A stretch of 64,000 nt of DNA from a virus: positions 1-64,000 of IMG/VR virus record IMGVR_UViG_3300010400_000002; one strand, 5' to 3'. The translations under genes and the position numbers were made by a program. A model generated the notes under the pieces. That model was not told the origin of the DNA, made no database searches, and saw nothing but the letters and a program-made list of their open reading frames with translations. Positions within the stretch are counted from its first letter, which is position 1. Every line of letters begins with the position of its first letter. This document shows positions 52,170-60,294 of this stretch, piece after piece.

Positions 52170-52738
52170 TCAATTTCATCTTTATCATTCGTCCAATCCT
52201 TCAATCTCTTCTCCTCCCGCTCCTGGTTGCGTTGCATCTTTGAATCATAATCATCATTGTCAGGATTACGGAGAATGTCAAATATCCCTGTGCGATGATC
52301 TTCTAAGTTTTGCTTGCGTTCAAAATAATCATCGGTCTTATCGGCGTACAACTCTTTGTCGGCGTTGCTACGGTTACATAGTTCATCGAGGGCATTGTCA
52401 TCTTCAGGTGGCTTGATCGCAATAGCGAGTCCTGCTTCTATTAATCCGAATAAGTCGAATGACTTTTTCAAACGATGCGCTGTTATTCTTGCGCAATGTT
52501 CAGCGCCAGTGATTTGCTCACCCCATGATTTTGAAAGTGACAGTTCTTCAAGTTGTTCTTCTCTGGTTTGTGAAGAAAGCGGGCGAAGGATGGGCTTAAA
52601 GGGGTAGTGCCATTGCTTCAATAAGATATGACGCAATAAATCAGGAGTTAAAGTTAATTCTCCTTCTTTATGCCCATTGCTCGTAATGCCCAAACACCCT
52701 AAATACAAGTGTAGATAATCTTCAATTTTATTTTCCAT
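52166..52738 (-). CDS. Unknown protein, 190 aa, early operon
   Basis: Starting at 52738 (MENKIEDYLHLYLG) gives an 11-base overlap with the preceding small gene; the frame open to 52771 lies in that gene. The sequence begins with helices; the second half is charged. The opening MENKIEDYLHLYLGC and LTPDLLRHI pattern is familiar from phages of Bacteroidota, but without a named function. Confidence 0.6.
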   Translation of the reverse strand: MENKIEDYLHLYLGCLGITSNGHKEGELTLTPDLLRHILLKQWHYPFKPILRPLSSQTREEQLEELSLSKSWGEQITGAEHCARITAHRLKKSFDLFGLIEAGLAIAIKPPEDDNALDELCNRSNADKELYADKTDDYFERKQNLEDHRTGIFDILRNPDNDDYDSKMQRNQEREEKRLKDWTNDKDEIE

Positions 52739-52907
52739 CGTTGTTGGTTTTATATTCAGTTTGTGGATCATCCGTTACAGGTAACTCCTCTTGCAGCATC
52801 TTGTGTATCGCCCATCTCACTCCCTCTCTCCAATAGTAGCGTTCATCATCGGTGAGGTTTTCTTGCGCTAAGGATGCGTTCATTATTTCGTCGGATGTAA
52901 TTAGCAT
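52728..52907 (-). CDS. Small acidic protein, 59 aa
   Basis: A short gene (MLITSDEIMNASLAQ start) with a helix containing YYWREGVRWAIHKMLQE and an acidic tail. It overlaps the next gene by 11 bases. The helix rich in W, Y and R suggests binding to a partner protein or DNA, but this is speculative. Confidence 0.55.
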   Translation of the reverse strand: MLITSDEIMNASLAQENLTDDERYYWREGVRWAIHKMLQEELPVTDDPQTEYKTNNDGK

Positions 52908-52925
52908 GGTTAATCATTTTTTAGA

Positions 52926-53303
52926 TTATTCAACATGGTTTACAACTCCATTAACTTGTGGCTTACCCCATTTTCTCTTTTTGTTCTTAGCAAGTTTCTT
53001 ATACGTGTCACTAAGTAATTCTTCGGCGGTGAGTCCATACTTTGCCGCAGCCCCTATTAGCAACATAAAACAATCTGCAAATTCCTCTCGTATTTCTTCG
53101 CTTCCCAACTCCTTATAATTTTTTGGCTCATGCTTGTTTGGATTAACCCAAAACATATCTACTAATTCTTTTAACTCACCAACCTCTTCTTCTAAATGAT
53201 TCATCATAGCAACGATAGTTCGGTTGTAGCTAAATTTATCGTGACCGAATGTCTTTATCTGCCATTCATCAACTTCAGTCATTAGTTTTTGTAAGTCGCT
53301 CAT
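52926..53303 (-). CDS. MazG-like nucleotide pyrophosphohydrolase
   Basis: The 125-aa helical protein holds the metal-binding EExxE-type motif (LEEEVGELKELVDMF) and a second EEFADCFMLLIGAAAKYG segment, where E and D ligate magnesium, as in the MazG/dUTPase-like fold. It would hydrolyse (d)NTPs, perhaps removing ppGpp-like or non-canonical nucleotides to favour phage replication. The end, KKRKWGKP, resembles related phage enzymes. Confidence 0.8.
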   Translation of the reverse strand: MSDLQKLMTEVDEWQIKTFGHDKFSYNRTIVAMMNHLEEEVGELKELVDMFWVNPNKHEPKNYKELGSEEIREEFADCFMLLIGAAAKYGLTAEELLSDTYKKLAKNKKRKWGKPQVNGVVNHVE

Positions 53304-53347
53304 AGGTTTACTTTTTAGGAGTCAAAGGGTGCTGTTCAAAGTAGCGT

Positions 53348-54454
53348 TTAAAAAGGAAATTCTTGTGCTTCATCAGTTTCTTTAACAAGGGGCACTAATC
53401 TGCTCGGCGGTGCATAATCATCTTCTGTCGGTAATCCCTTTTCAGGAAATCTACTCCAGTCACAATTATAGGTTTTTTCAGTCAATGGATTCCAATTGTT
53501 GCGATCAACAAATCCAACATTGCCTTTTATCATCTGCAATAACACAGGTGAATCTTTCATCGTCGGAAATCCACCGGTTTCGGTTTCTTTTATCTTGCGC
53601 ACATGAAGCTGTGTCACACGCCAATCCAATTCATGGTTGGTTAATCGGTGAATAGTGAGAAAATCATCTGCCTTGCTTGCGAACTTCGTTCCTCCCTCGG
53701 TGTCGGCTTTATTCGGAGCAACAGCATAACCATTATCTAATTTCCTGAACGCTCCGGTAACAGCATGGCAGTTAAGATAAATGCAACAATCATTTTTGCG
53801 GGTGAAGTGTTGAAAGGCTAAACATGCTTCGTAATGGTATGAATGTGAATTGCTGTTCGTGGCTTCATGCAGTGAATTGTATGGGTCAATCAGGATTCCA
53901 TCAATTTTTACTTTCTGCATTTTTCTTAACGAGATGTCAAGGATATTTCTATAGGTATAAGCCTCGTCATTGCGCATGAGAAAAAAATGTTCACGTATAA
54001 ATTGCCTGCTCTTTTTATCATCCTCTTCAGGAATATATTTTATCCAATTAGCATTTAGGTACTCAACACAATGGCGGGTGAAACTTCCCTTTGAATTTTC
54101 TCCGGTAAAAACAATCCACTTCCACCCATATTTTTTTGCCGTTAACAGAATCATGAACCATAGTAGCGTTGACTTACCTACATTGTCATATCCATTGATT
54201 ACATTGAAGTGGGCACGTTTAAACCGGAAGTTAGAATCAATGCTTGGTGATCCTGTACTAAGCCCCATTTGAAAGGTATCATCACGAATTGAGTCAAGGT
54301 ATTTATCTACTCCATCAAGACTAAAGATCGCTTCATCATCAATTTCCTTTGGGGTGATTACCTCCTCTGGAATATGGTTTACATACTTAGGCTTTATCCC
54401 GGGTTGAGATATTGTGACCGGACGAAAGATTATTCGCTTGCTGGTGCTTTCCAT
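53348..54454 (-). CDS. DnaB/RecA-like replicative ATPase (helicase candidate)
   Basis: The Walker A motif GYDNVGKST (88-96) and Walker B KIDGILIDPYN (D190) mark a RecA-fold ATPase; the N-terminal 65 residues and MGLSTGSPSID (the DnaB-like G-x-P-x-L-D turn) suit the helicase C-terminal domain. HAVTGAF near residue 233 matches the sensor-like strand. It probably unwinds phage DNA at the fork. No primase domain is attached. The gene overlaps the coiled-coil gene by 25 bases. Confidence 0.75.
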   Translation of the reverse strand: MESTSKRIIFRPVTISQPGIKPKYVNHIPEEVITPKEIDDEAIFSLDGVDKYLDSIRDDTFQMGLSTGSPSIDSNFRFKRAHFNVINGYDNVGKSTLLWFMILLTAKKYGWKWIVFTGENSKGSFTRHCVEYLNANWIKYIPEEDDKKSRQFIREHFFLMRNDEAYTYRNILDISLRKMQKVKIDGILIDPYNSLHEATNSNSHSYHYEACLAFQHFTRKNDCCIYLNCHAVTGAFRKLDNGYAVAPNKADTEGGTKFASKADDFLTIHRLTNHELDWRVTQLHVRKIKETETGGFPTMKDSPVLLQMIKGNVGFVDRNNWNPLTEKTYNCDWSRFPEKGLPTEDDYAPPSRLVPLVKETDEAQEFPF

Positions 54455-54750
54455 TTAGAAGTTAATTCTTCTACTTGTGTTAGAATCTCCAATGCTTCCT
54501 TCACGGTTTCATCACGATCCTGTTTTACAAGTTCTATTTGCTCCATCAGGATTTCGGTGGTATTGATGTAACGGGCGATTGTATCTAAAAATTTATTCTC
54601 TCGGTCAACATACGCTTTATTTGCTCCTTCCTTCGCAGCGTAATCTTTCAGGTACAATTCCTTTCGCTTTATTTCGTCAGCCACTTCTTCAAAAACTGAT
54701 AACTGAATATGCTTGGCTCTCAAGTAATCGGTAGTGTCAAATTGCTTCAT
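54430..54750 (-). CDS. Coiled-coil protein, 106 aa, replication operon
   Basis: The sequence is helical throughout with heptad-like spacing (VFEEVADEIKRKELYLKDYA and more). It overlaps the initiator gene by four bases and the helicase gene by 25, so the three are coupled. It could be a helicase loader or partner, inferred from position only. Confidence 0.6.
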   Translation of the reverse strand: MKQFDTTDYLRAKHIQLSVFEEVADEIKRKELYLKDYAAKEGANKAYVDRENKFLDTIARYINTTEILMEQIELVKQDRDETVKEALEILTQVEELTSKWKAPASE

Positions 54751-55604
54751 CGTGGTTTATCCTCCTCGGCTATTTGTGGTGCTCCATGAATCATTTCGTT
54801 CATTTGATGGTATCGCTGCGTGGCTGAAGTAATCTGGGTTTCATAGTGAATGCCGTTCGTGGTAAGCGGTCTTGTTTCTTTTGGGGACTCCTCCTCCCAG
54901 CACCTTTGATTAATCCATGTCTGTAGGTGCTTCCATTCCGGAATAAATTTTCCAGGAATTGCAGAATCTTGTTGGCGTCGGAAAATTTGGTTTTTTAAAG
55001 CTGGCTCAAGTAGCGGTAGGGCTGTTTCCCAATCCGCATGCTTTTTCTTGAAGTTGTCAAACTCGGTTTTATTGCCGCGTTTATTTCCTTCGTATAATTT
55101 TCGGAAACTATCAAACACTATTTCACTATTATCTAATCTATTCTTATCTAATCTATTCTTATGTTGCCGTTCCGTTGTCCCTTCCGTTGCAGTTCCGTTG
55201 GCAACGGAATTTTCAGTATTATTATTTTCCGTTGAATTATATTGTTTTTTTCTTTTTTCGGCACTTTTTTCTCCTGCCTTCTTTGCAGACTCCCATGTTT
55301 TCAATCTCTTTTGAAGTCCTCTTGAAGTGAATTTGCCCCGAAACTCCTGAAACAAATCTATACGGATTGCATCCCGATACCATGTTAAAAAACGCGGTTC
55401 GTCCTTACATCCAATAGTTCCACAAAGCATCTGTAAATCGCCGTCTGTGCTGCTCCAAGAATAGTCCTCTTGGTTGCGCAGAACTTCAATCACATCCCAA
55501 TAAATTCCCTTTGCCCAGTGGGTATGTATTTGCACCATCTTGAGGAGTTTTAGATCCCTCCCTGCGTTTGATTCGTGCCTGAACCAGTATGAGTCTGCAG
55601 CCAT
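54747..55604 (-). CDS. DUF4373-like replication initiation protein
   Basis: SYWFRHESNAGRDLKLLKMV and HTHWAKGIYWDVIEVL near the start match the Lin1244/Lin1753-like (DUF4373) N-terminal DNA-binding domain found in phages next to helicase loaders. A lysine-rich linker (residues 105-160) follows, then a second domain with DnaD-like helices (WETALPLLEPALKNQ). It probably recruits the helicase to the origin. It starts after a promoter-plus-terminator leader, so its synthesis is likely controlled by attenuation. Confidence 0.75.
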   Translation of the reverse strand: MAADSYWFRHESNAGRDLKLLKMVQIHTHWAKGIYWDVIEVLRNQEDYSWSSTDGDLQMLCGTIGCKDEPRFLTWYRDAIRIDLFQEFRGKFTSRGLQKRLKTWESAKKAGEKSAEKRKKQYNSTENNNTENSVANGTATEGTTERQHKNRLDKNRLDNSEIVFDSFRKLYEGNKRGNKTEFDNFKKKHADWETALPLLEPALKNQIFRRQQDSAIPGKFIPEWKHLQTWINQRCWEEESPKETRPLTTNGIHYETQITSATQRYHQMNEMIHGAPQIAEEDKPR

Positions 55605-55617
55605 TCTTTAAATGCGA

Positions 55618-55643
55618 AAACCCTCGGATGCCGCCGAGGGTTT
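55618..55643 (-). terminator. Intrinsic terminator in the leader of the replication operon
   Basis: AACCCTCGG pairs with CCGAGGGTT (nine pairs) around a six-base loop, followed on the minus strand by TTTT and CGC. It lies between a promoter at 55747-55778 and the initiator gene start (55604), so transcripts must read through it. On the plus strand the U-tract is weaker. Confidence 0.65.
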
Positions 55644-55655
55644 CGTTTAGAGGTT

Positions 55656-55713
55656 GAGGTTCGATACCATCAAACCTCTTATCTTAACTGTTACTTTTCG
55701 GCATCAAAGTAAC
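55656..55713 (-). promoter_or_regulatory. Two leader hairpins upstream of the attenuator
   Basis: In the minus-strand RNA the first hairpin pairs GTTACTTT with AAAGTAAC (55713-55690) with loop GATGCCGA; the second pairs GAGGTT with AACCTC (55678-55656). The first loop contains GATGCCG, the exact complement of CGGCATC in the terminator loop and stem (about 55633-55627), so a seven-base kissing interaction or alternative fold is possible. This suits a regulated leader or small RNA. Confidence 0.55.
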
Positions 55714-55746
55714 AAATTGCTTTCCATTATTTCAAATCAATGGGCA

Positions 55747-55778
55747 CAAACGTAACTGTTGCGGTCGCATCGGAGAAA
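55747..55778 (-). promoter_or_regulatory. Minus-strand promoter for the replication operon
   Basis: TTTC (55778-55775), 20 bases, TACGTTTG (55754-55747) fits the Bacteroidota consensus with one mismatch in the -33 element. Start is expected near 55740. The -7 box is identical to the one in front of the gene at 38684. The leader of about 135 bases carries three hairpins. Confidence 0.55.
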
Positions 55779-55802
55779 CTTTTGGAAGGGAAGTTTTCAA
55801 CA

Positions 55803-56762
55803 TTATCGTGTTCTTATGAAGTTTTCCAATTCCTCAATATCCCCCTTCTCCCGTGTAACCATCTCCTTATATTTCTCAACATCAATCTGCTGCTGTATGT
55901 GAGATTCGATAATCGAAGTAAGAACCTGGGGCTTCAGCGCATCTACTTCCCAGCAGGTCTTTCCAAATTTAGCAATGTACTTATCACTTCGTGAATCAGT
56001 AAGTTTCGTAGGGTTAGGTGGCAGTTTGTATTTTTTGATTTGCTGCATCGTCAAACCAATCTGGATGATTTGAAAAATGTCAGAAGCAACCAAATGGTAC
56101 TCTCCCTGCTCAATCATGAAAGTTAATCGTTCACTTATATCACGAACCATATCTAACCCACTTGGGTCGTGATCTCCAAAATAAAGAATCGTAGTCATCC
56201 CTTCGTGAAGGCTGTTATTTAAAATGCGATTGTAGGCACTATACATCGCACTGGAAGAACTGTAACCTTTGTTAATGATTAGTTGGATGTGATACTTTTC
56301 GGTACTGCGTCGTAGTATTCCTGCAAGTGCATCTTTCTCGCTCCAAAGTTCAACGTGATTTGATTGTCCTTCTTGTCGGTCTAACCTATATTGGTCAATC
56401 GTGTCCTGTAACGCATGTTCAACACTGTTAACCGAATAAGGAATGTACGGTACTCTTCCGCGATCTTCAATAGCACCCCAATCAATGGTTCCACTGTAAC
56501 GGCAATCATCAACAATATCTCCCAATTTTTTATACGCTGTGATATGGTTTATGAATCCTTCTACGTGACCTACGAATTGATAATGAAGCTGCCGGAGAGT
56601 TAGAATATAACCTTCTGCTGCGTACTCATCTACGATGGATATTATGTTGGCTACAACATCCTCCTTTCTTGTGCGCCACCATTTGATACTGCCGTCATCA
56701 AATTTGCAGCATACATTTATAGCGCCCGTTAATTTCCTATCTTCAAATTTCTCTTTAGCCAT
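55803..56762 (-). CDS. TOPRIM-domain protein (topoisomerase VI A-like)
   Basis: Starting at 56762 (MAKEKFEDRKLTG) because the longer frame reads through the tRNA-like gene. LYFGDHDPSGLDM near residues 194-205 is a TOPRIM D-x-D motif; VELWSEKDALAGIL near 138-148 supplies the acidic partner. These two elements and NKGYSSSSAMYSAY resemble topoisomerase VI subunit A and the JetD/phage relatives. It may cut or nick DNA during replication or defence. Exact activity unknown. It lies directly downstream of the tRNA-like gene. Confidence 0.7.
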   Translation of the reverse strand: MAKEKFEDRKLTGAINVCCKFDDGSIKWWRTRKEDVVANIISIVDEYAAEGYILTLRQLHYQFVGHVEGFINHITAYKKLGDIVDDCRYSGTIDWGAIEDRGRVPYIPYSVNSVEHALQDTIDQYRLDRQEGQSNHVELWSEKDALAGILRRSTEKYHIQLIINKGYSSSSAMYSAYNRILNNSLHEGMTTILYFGDHDPSGLDMVRDISERLTFMIEQGEYHLVASDIFQIIQIGLTMQQIKKYKLPPNPTKLTDSRSDKYIAKFGKTCWEVDALKPQVLTSIIESHIQQQIDVEKYKEMVTREKGDIEELENFIRTR

Positions 56763-56766
56763 TTCG

Positions 56767-56852
56767 AAGCGAAGGGGGAACTCGAATCCCCGACCTATGC
56801 AGACCCACTCCACGTAGAAACTGCGTCGCTCTACCAACTGAGCTACTTCGCT
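56767..56852 (-). tRNA. tRNA-like gene with expanded anticodon region, isotype unassigned
   Basis: In the minus strand an AGCGAAG/CTTCGCT acceptor stem (7 perfect pairs), GCTC/GAGC D-stem with AGTTGGTA loop and GGGGA/TCCCC T-stem with loop TTCGAGT are all canonical. The anticodon part, however, is 36 bases instead of 23. ACGCAG and CTGCAT could form a six-pair stem with one mismatch, leaving an 18-base loop. Total length 86 bases would suit a class II tRNA, but no standard anticodon stem can be drawn. It lacks an encoded CCA. Either it is a tRNA with a 13-base insertion, or a degenerate or decoy tRNA. Confidence 0.6.
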
Positions 56853-56988
56853 ACAGGTTAGCTTTGCCTGTATTCATCAGAGAGTTTCCTTCTCCTCACT
56901 TTCAACGTTACAGGTGACGCGCCTTGCTTACATGAGTTCGCTTCGGACTCCATCCAATCTTACGATTGCTCATACGGAAAAAATCTTT

Positions 56989-57072
56989 AAAAAGAAGGAT
57001 GCGAATGGTCACGGCAAAACTGTAATCTGTTCGCTGCAGTCGCACCCTCAACCGGAGTGCTTAACCTCCGGT
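56989..57072 (-). terminator. Two stem-loops and U-tract downstream of the YopX gene
   Basis: On the minus strand ACCGGAG/CTCCGGT forms a seven-pair hairpin (57072-57051), then GGGTGCGA (57047-57040) pairs with TCGCATCC (57004-56997, one wobble) around 35 bases, followed by TTCTTTTT. It could end transcription from the right-hand operon. The rest of the 236-base gap to 56853 shows only a small ACAGG/CCTGT hairpin before the tRNA. Confidence 0.5.
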
Positions 57073-57088
57073 GTATGGTTTGTAAGTT

Positions 57089-57694
57089 TCAAGATTTTAA
57101 AAGTTCTGGATTTTCGTAAATATTTCCGATCACTTCCATTCCATTTACTTGTTTAAAAAAATCTTCGAAGTCTTTTGCTTCAATTTCAAGTTGCTCACAA
57201 CAATACTCCACTGACTCCCATAACTCTCCGTCATCACCATTTCTTAGTGAGCATACCTCCATCATTCTTTGTTTATCATAATCACCAAAACCGCCAATAG
57301 TTCCAGTAAAAGGAGCGTATTCACCTTCATGGTCATCTGTCACAAATCCATTGAAATTATATTTGACAGATTTAATTTTCCAAGATGCTTTTGTGTCAAT
57401 TGGCTCGGTATAACTTCCATTTGGAATATTATCACCCGTATGGGTTTGATACTCCGTTTTGATTTCAGCCCACCTCAAAATATCTCCCTCATAAATTTCC
57501 TTTCCGTTCTTGTCATGGAGTCCGGTGAACTCAACAATTTCAACATCTTCTCTATTGAGATAGTCACCATTATAATTTGTTGACTTTAAAGTGAAGCATC
57601 CCCCCTCATCAGAAATATAAACTGTATCATGGTCAGTCAAAAATCTATTCTTCTTTTTATCCCATGCGCGAAACTTTATTTCTCTGTTTTTCAT
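57089..57694 (-). CDS. YopX-family protein
   Basis: The opening MKNREIKFRAWDKKKNRFL, the middle VEFTGLHDKNGKEIYEGDIL and the closing VIGNIYENPELL are the signatures of the YopX family, widespread in phages of Gram-positive bacteria and Bacteroidota. The fold is beta-rich; its function is unknown. Two extra inserted segments (about 75-110 and 140-170) make it longer (201 aa) than typical members. A terminator follows. Confidence 0.85.
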   Translation of the reverse strand: MKNREIKFRAWDKKKNRFLTDHDTVYISDEGGCFTLKSTNYNGDYLNREDVEIVEFTGLHDKNGKEIYEGDILRWAEIKTEYQTHTGDNIPNGSYTEPIDTKASWKIKSVKYNFNGFVTDDHEGEYAPFTGTIGGFGDYDKQRMMEVCSLRNGDDGELWESVEYCCEQLEIEAKDFEDFFKQVNGMEVIGNIYENPELLKS

Positions 57695-57721
57695 TGGGTC
57701 AGTTCGATTGGTTCAGGTTCA

Positions 57722-58126
57722 TTAATTGGAATTAACACGGTTAAACTCATTCTTCAAGGCACTAACAGAAGTCCTCACAAAATCCAACTGGTGAGTAATA
57801 GTCCGGCTTAATCTCTCTGCAACATTGTAAGCATACTCCGATTCGCTGCACTTAGCGGTGATATAATCCTTCACCACACTTGCCGGAACCCACTCCAACC
57901 GTCGCGCCTCCACGTTGAAAACAAATTGCTCATACGCTTTTGCTTTCTTATCACTCCACACCTTTTTGAATTCTGCCATCTGCGAATTGGTATAAGCCAT
58001 GTAACCGGATAACTGAGCTCCGTACTCTATCCATTGGTCAATAGTGGATAGTGACTGCATCGTTTCGGAGCAGAGGATACTTTCGATCTTTTTTAATTCT
58101 TCCAGGTGGTCAATCATCGGATTCAA
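57722..58126 (-). CDS. Unknown helical protein, 134 aa
   Basis: Helices throughout with a conserved-looking TIDQWIEYGAQLSGYMAYTN core that I have seen in phages of Bacteroidota without a named function. It overlaps the nuclease gene upstream by 17 bases, suggesting coupled expression with the recombination genes. Confidence 0.6.
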   Translation of the reverse strand: MNPMIDHLEELKKIESILCSETMQSLSTIDQWIEYGAQLSGYMAYTNSQMAEFKKVWSDKKAKAYEQFVFNVEARRLEWVPASVVKDYITAKCSESEYAYNVAERLSRTITHQLDFVRTSVSALKNEFNRVNSN

Positions 58127-59357
58127 CTTTAGAGGAATAGAAATTAGACCATTCTTCTTGTGACTTAAACTTACTGTGATATTCCTTACCGTTCCAAATT
58201 AATTTCCAATCATTCCAATCAACATCATCAGATGGAAGATCATAAGCATCTACACCGAAAGTATTAGCACCTAATGAGGTTGCAAATTGTAATGTAAAAG
58301 GAAAACATTTCAGGTTGTTTGCTGCAAGTATTTTAAAGCCATGCTCTAAAATATCAATAACTTCTTTCTCAGATTTGTCATTTCCTAAAATCATTTTCAA
58401 TCGTCCTGAGTGAATGAAGTTATGACAGTAATGACACAATGGTTCAATGGAAAGTATCTCACATATACCAGTGCGATAGTCAATTTTCCAAAACTCATGT
58501 GCTTCTAACCACTCATGTTTTTTTGCTTGGGATTTATGAATGCCGCAGGCAGCGCAATGATAGTCAGTTGAAGCATATACTAATTGGCGTTCACTATTCC
58601 ACCAATCATCTCCCATAATTTCTCTTGGGGCAACTCCATGAAGCGGTTTAGGGATATGAGGGTGGCACAGTATTTCAGGTTTAAGAATTTTCCTTACCGG
58701 CGTTCCTGATTTTACGATCTCATTCCAATCATCAATCATTCCATGCACTTTGATGAAGTCCACAAATCCTTTAAGTGAATGGATAAGTTTCGTTTCGTAA
58801 GCTGCATCCCACTCGAAAGGAAATTCTTCATGGGTGATGGTAGCTGATAGTTCTTTCTTCTCCTGAATGAAAAATACATCGTAACAGAACATCGGAACAT
58901 CAGCCATGAACATATACCATAGGTGCTGTGTCTTATCCATGTACGCTTCATAGGAAGGCTTGGTGCGCGTTGTTTTAAAGTCGTGAATAATCCCGGGGCA
59001 CAAGCAATCTACTTTCCCCCTCACGTTGCAGATGATTCCGTTGACCTCAATTTCTTTGTTCACCCAAACTTCTGTCGCATTGGGTGTTGGTAGCGTTTGA
59101 TGGAAGTCAGTGAGAACTTTGAGAACATCATTTGAAAGAAATTCTGCCTCTACGGTAATCCCTCCATACGCTTGCGCATATTCGTCGAATGGGTTTTCAA
59201 GAAACTTATGTACCGCCGTTCCAAAGTCTTTCTCAAAAGTTTTCTGATCTCTCCCTTCAAGGTAGTCAATAAACTTCTGTTGGTCAAGTCCCCACTTTTC
59301 AGCAAGGAAGTCATCGAACCGTTCCAACTTAGACACGGAGATATTAAGCGATAGCAT
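58110..59357 (-). CDS. PD-(D/E)XK nuclease fused to an HNH-like zinc domain
   Basis: The first ~220 residues form a RecB-like nuclease: GTAVHKF (47-52), then VRGKVDCL (D117) and IIHDFKTT (D126, K128) give the D-(D/E)-x-K core. A linker follows, then HCAACGIHKSQ (268-277), EAHEFWKIDY (H287) and LCHYCHNFIHSGR (C308, C311, H315), an HNH-type zinc-binding segment. The RecB-like part suits DNA end resection with the adjacent Sak4-like ATPase. The second domain may add endonuclease or DNA binding. The full-length frame is intact, so this is a fusion and not an insertion split. Confidence 0.75.
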   Translation of the reverse strand: MLSLNISVSKLERFDDFLAEKWGLDQQKFIDYLEGRDQKTFEKDFGTAVHKFLENPFDEYAQAYGGITVEAEFLSNDVLKVLTDFHQTLPTPNATEVWVNKEIEVNGIICNVRGKVDCLCPGIIHDFKTTRTKPSYEAYMDKTQHLWYMFMADVPMFCYDVFFIQEKKELSATITHEEFPFEWDAAYETKLIHSLKGFVDFIKVHGMIDDWNEIVKSGTPVRKILKPEILCHPHIPKPLHGVAPREIMGDDWWNSERQLVYASTDYHCAACGIHKSQAKKHEWLEAHEFWKIDYRTGICEILSIEPLCHYCHNFIHSGRLKMILGNDKSEKEVIDILEHGFKILAANNLKCFPFTLQFATSLGANTFGVDAYDLPSDDVDWNDWKLIWNGKEYHSKFKSQEEWSNFYSSKVESDD

Positions 59358-60276
59358 CGGCGGTGTTGTTGATTAGCTCATAGGATGAATTGGCTTTGCT
59401 GTACACCAGTCCGGCTTTGGCGGCTGCTTCTGTCAGCATCTTGCGACAAATAAGTTGAGAATTTTTATCCATTGCCGCTACCTGTGTTACTGCAGCATTG
59501 AACTGCCCAATCTCTGTTGCCTGCTTAATGAATGTTTCGAACTCTGAAACGACGGAAGTAGTCTTAGAAAGAATGCGTGTACGGTCCATAATCTTATCCT
59601 TCGTTCTCTGAATCACCTCAGCCATGAAGTTGGTAAATTTTGGATCCGCCAAATCAGGAACAGAAATAGTTGAGAGCATTGCCGTATCCTTACCAATGTT
59701 TTTATCAGTAGGGGTAAAGCGAATCATACGCTGCTTGTTGGCAATATGCACATAACCCACTTGGTCCGCAAGTCGCATGAGAAGGGCATAGCTTCCACCG
59801 GTGATGTCAGGATATTTAATGATGGTATCACCTTCCTTTTCATCTTTAGCGTGGGCAATCACAATAATATCTTTCCCCGCTTGACGGTAACGGTTATTCC
59901 ACGACTTGAACGCTTCACCCATTGCACCATATCCGGCAAGGGAAAGAGCGCCATTTGATTTCTTATTCTTGTAATCCTCTTTGATTACAAACTCAGCGAT
60001 CACATCATCAAGGGCTGCTTTCGCAGTGTCAATGATGATGGTGTCGTAAGCCATTATCTCTTTCTCCAATGACAGAACTTCATCCCAACCTTTTGTAATG
60101 GAGAAAGTGTCTTTGATTAATCCGGCTCGATCATAACCGCGATCAAAGTCCAACAGGATTGGATTGGTAGAGGTCAGGGATATTGTAGTCTTGGAAGAAC
60201 CTGGTTCTCCGTACAGGACTGTGAAGATGGGGCGAGATTTAATCTCCGTCATTTGGTTTTGCTTAATTATGGGCAT
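59344..60276 (-). CDS. Sak4-like recombination ATPase
   Basis: The Walker A motif GEPGSSKTT (23-31) and Walker B DTIIIDTAKAALDD (D83) with the strand IIVIAHAKD mark a RecA-like AAA_24 ATPase as in phage Sak4 recombinases, which assist strand annealing. The gene overlaps the fused nuclease by 14 bases, so nuclease plus Sak4-like ATPase form a recombination pair. The length of 310 aa includes a helical C-terminal region. Confidence 0.75.
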   Translation of the reverse strand: MPIIKQNQMTEIKSRPIFTVLYGEPGSSKTTISLTSTNPILLDFDRGYDRAGLIKDTFSITKGWDEVLSLEKEIMAYDTIIIDTAKAALDDVIAEFVIKEDYKNKKSNGALSLAGYGAMGEAFKSWNNRYRQAGKDIIVIAHAKDEKEGDTIIKYPDITGGSYALLMRLADQVGYVHIANKQRMIRFTPTDKNIGKDTAMLSTISVPDLADPKFTNFMAEVIQRTKDKIMDRTRILSKTTSVVSEFETFIKQATEIGQFNAAVTQVAAMDKNSQLICRKMLTEAAAKAGLVYSKANSSYELINNTADAIA

Positions 60277-60294
60277 AGTATTTCGATTTTAAGT

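Noticed and set aside
56997-57072. Possible second tRNA or tRNA-Tyr-like piece (ACTGTAATC on the plus strand)
   Set aside because: The enclosed region is only 51 bases between the paired stems and lacks a T-arm; a terminator-type stem-loop explains it better.
56914-57156. 80-aa plus-strand frame between the tRNA and YopX genes
   Set aside because: It overlaps the end of the YopX gene and the terminator stems on the other strand, and its composition is not protein-like.
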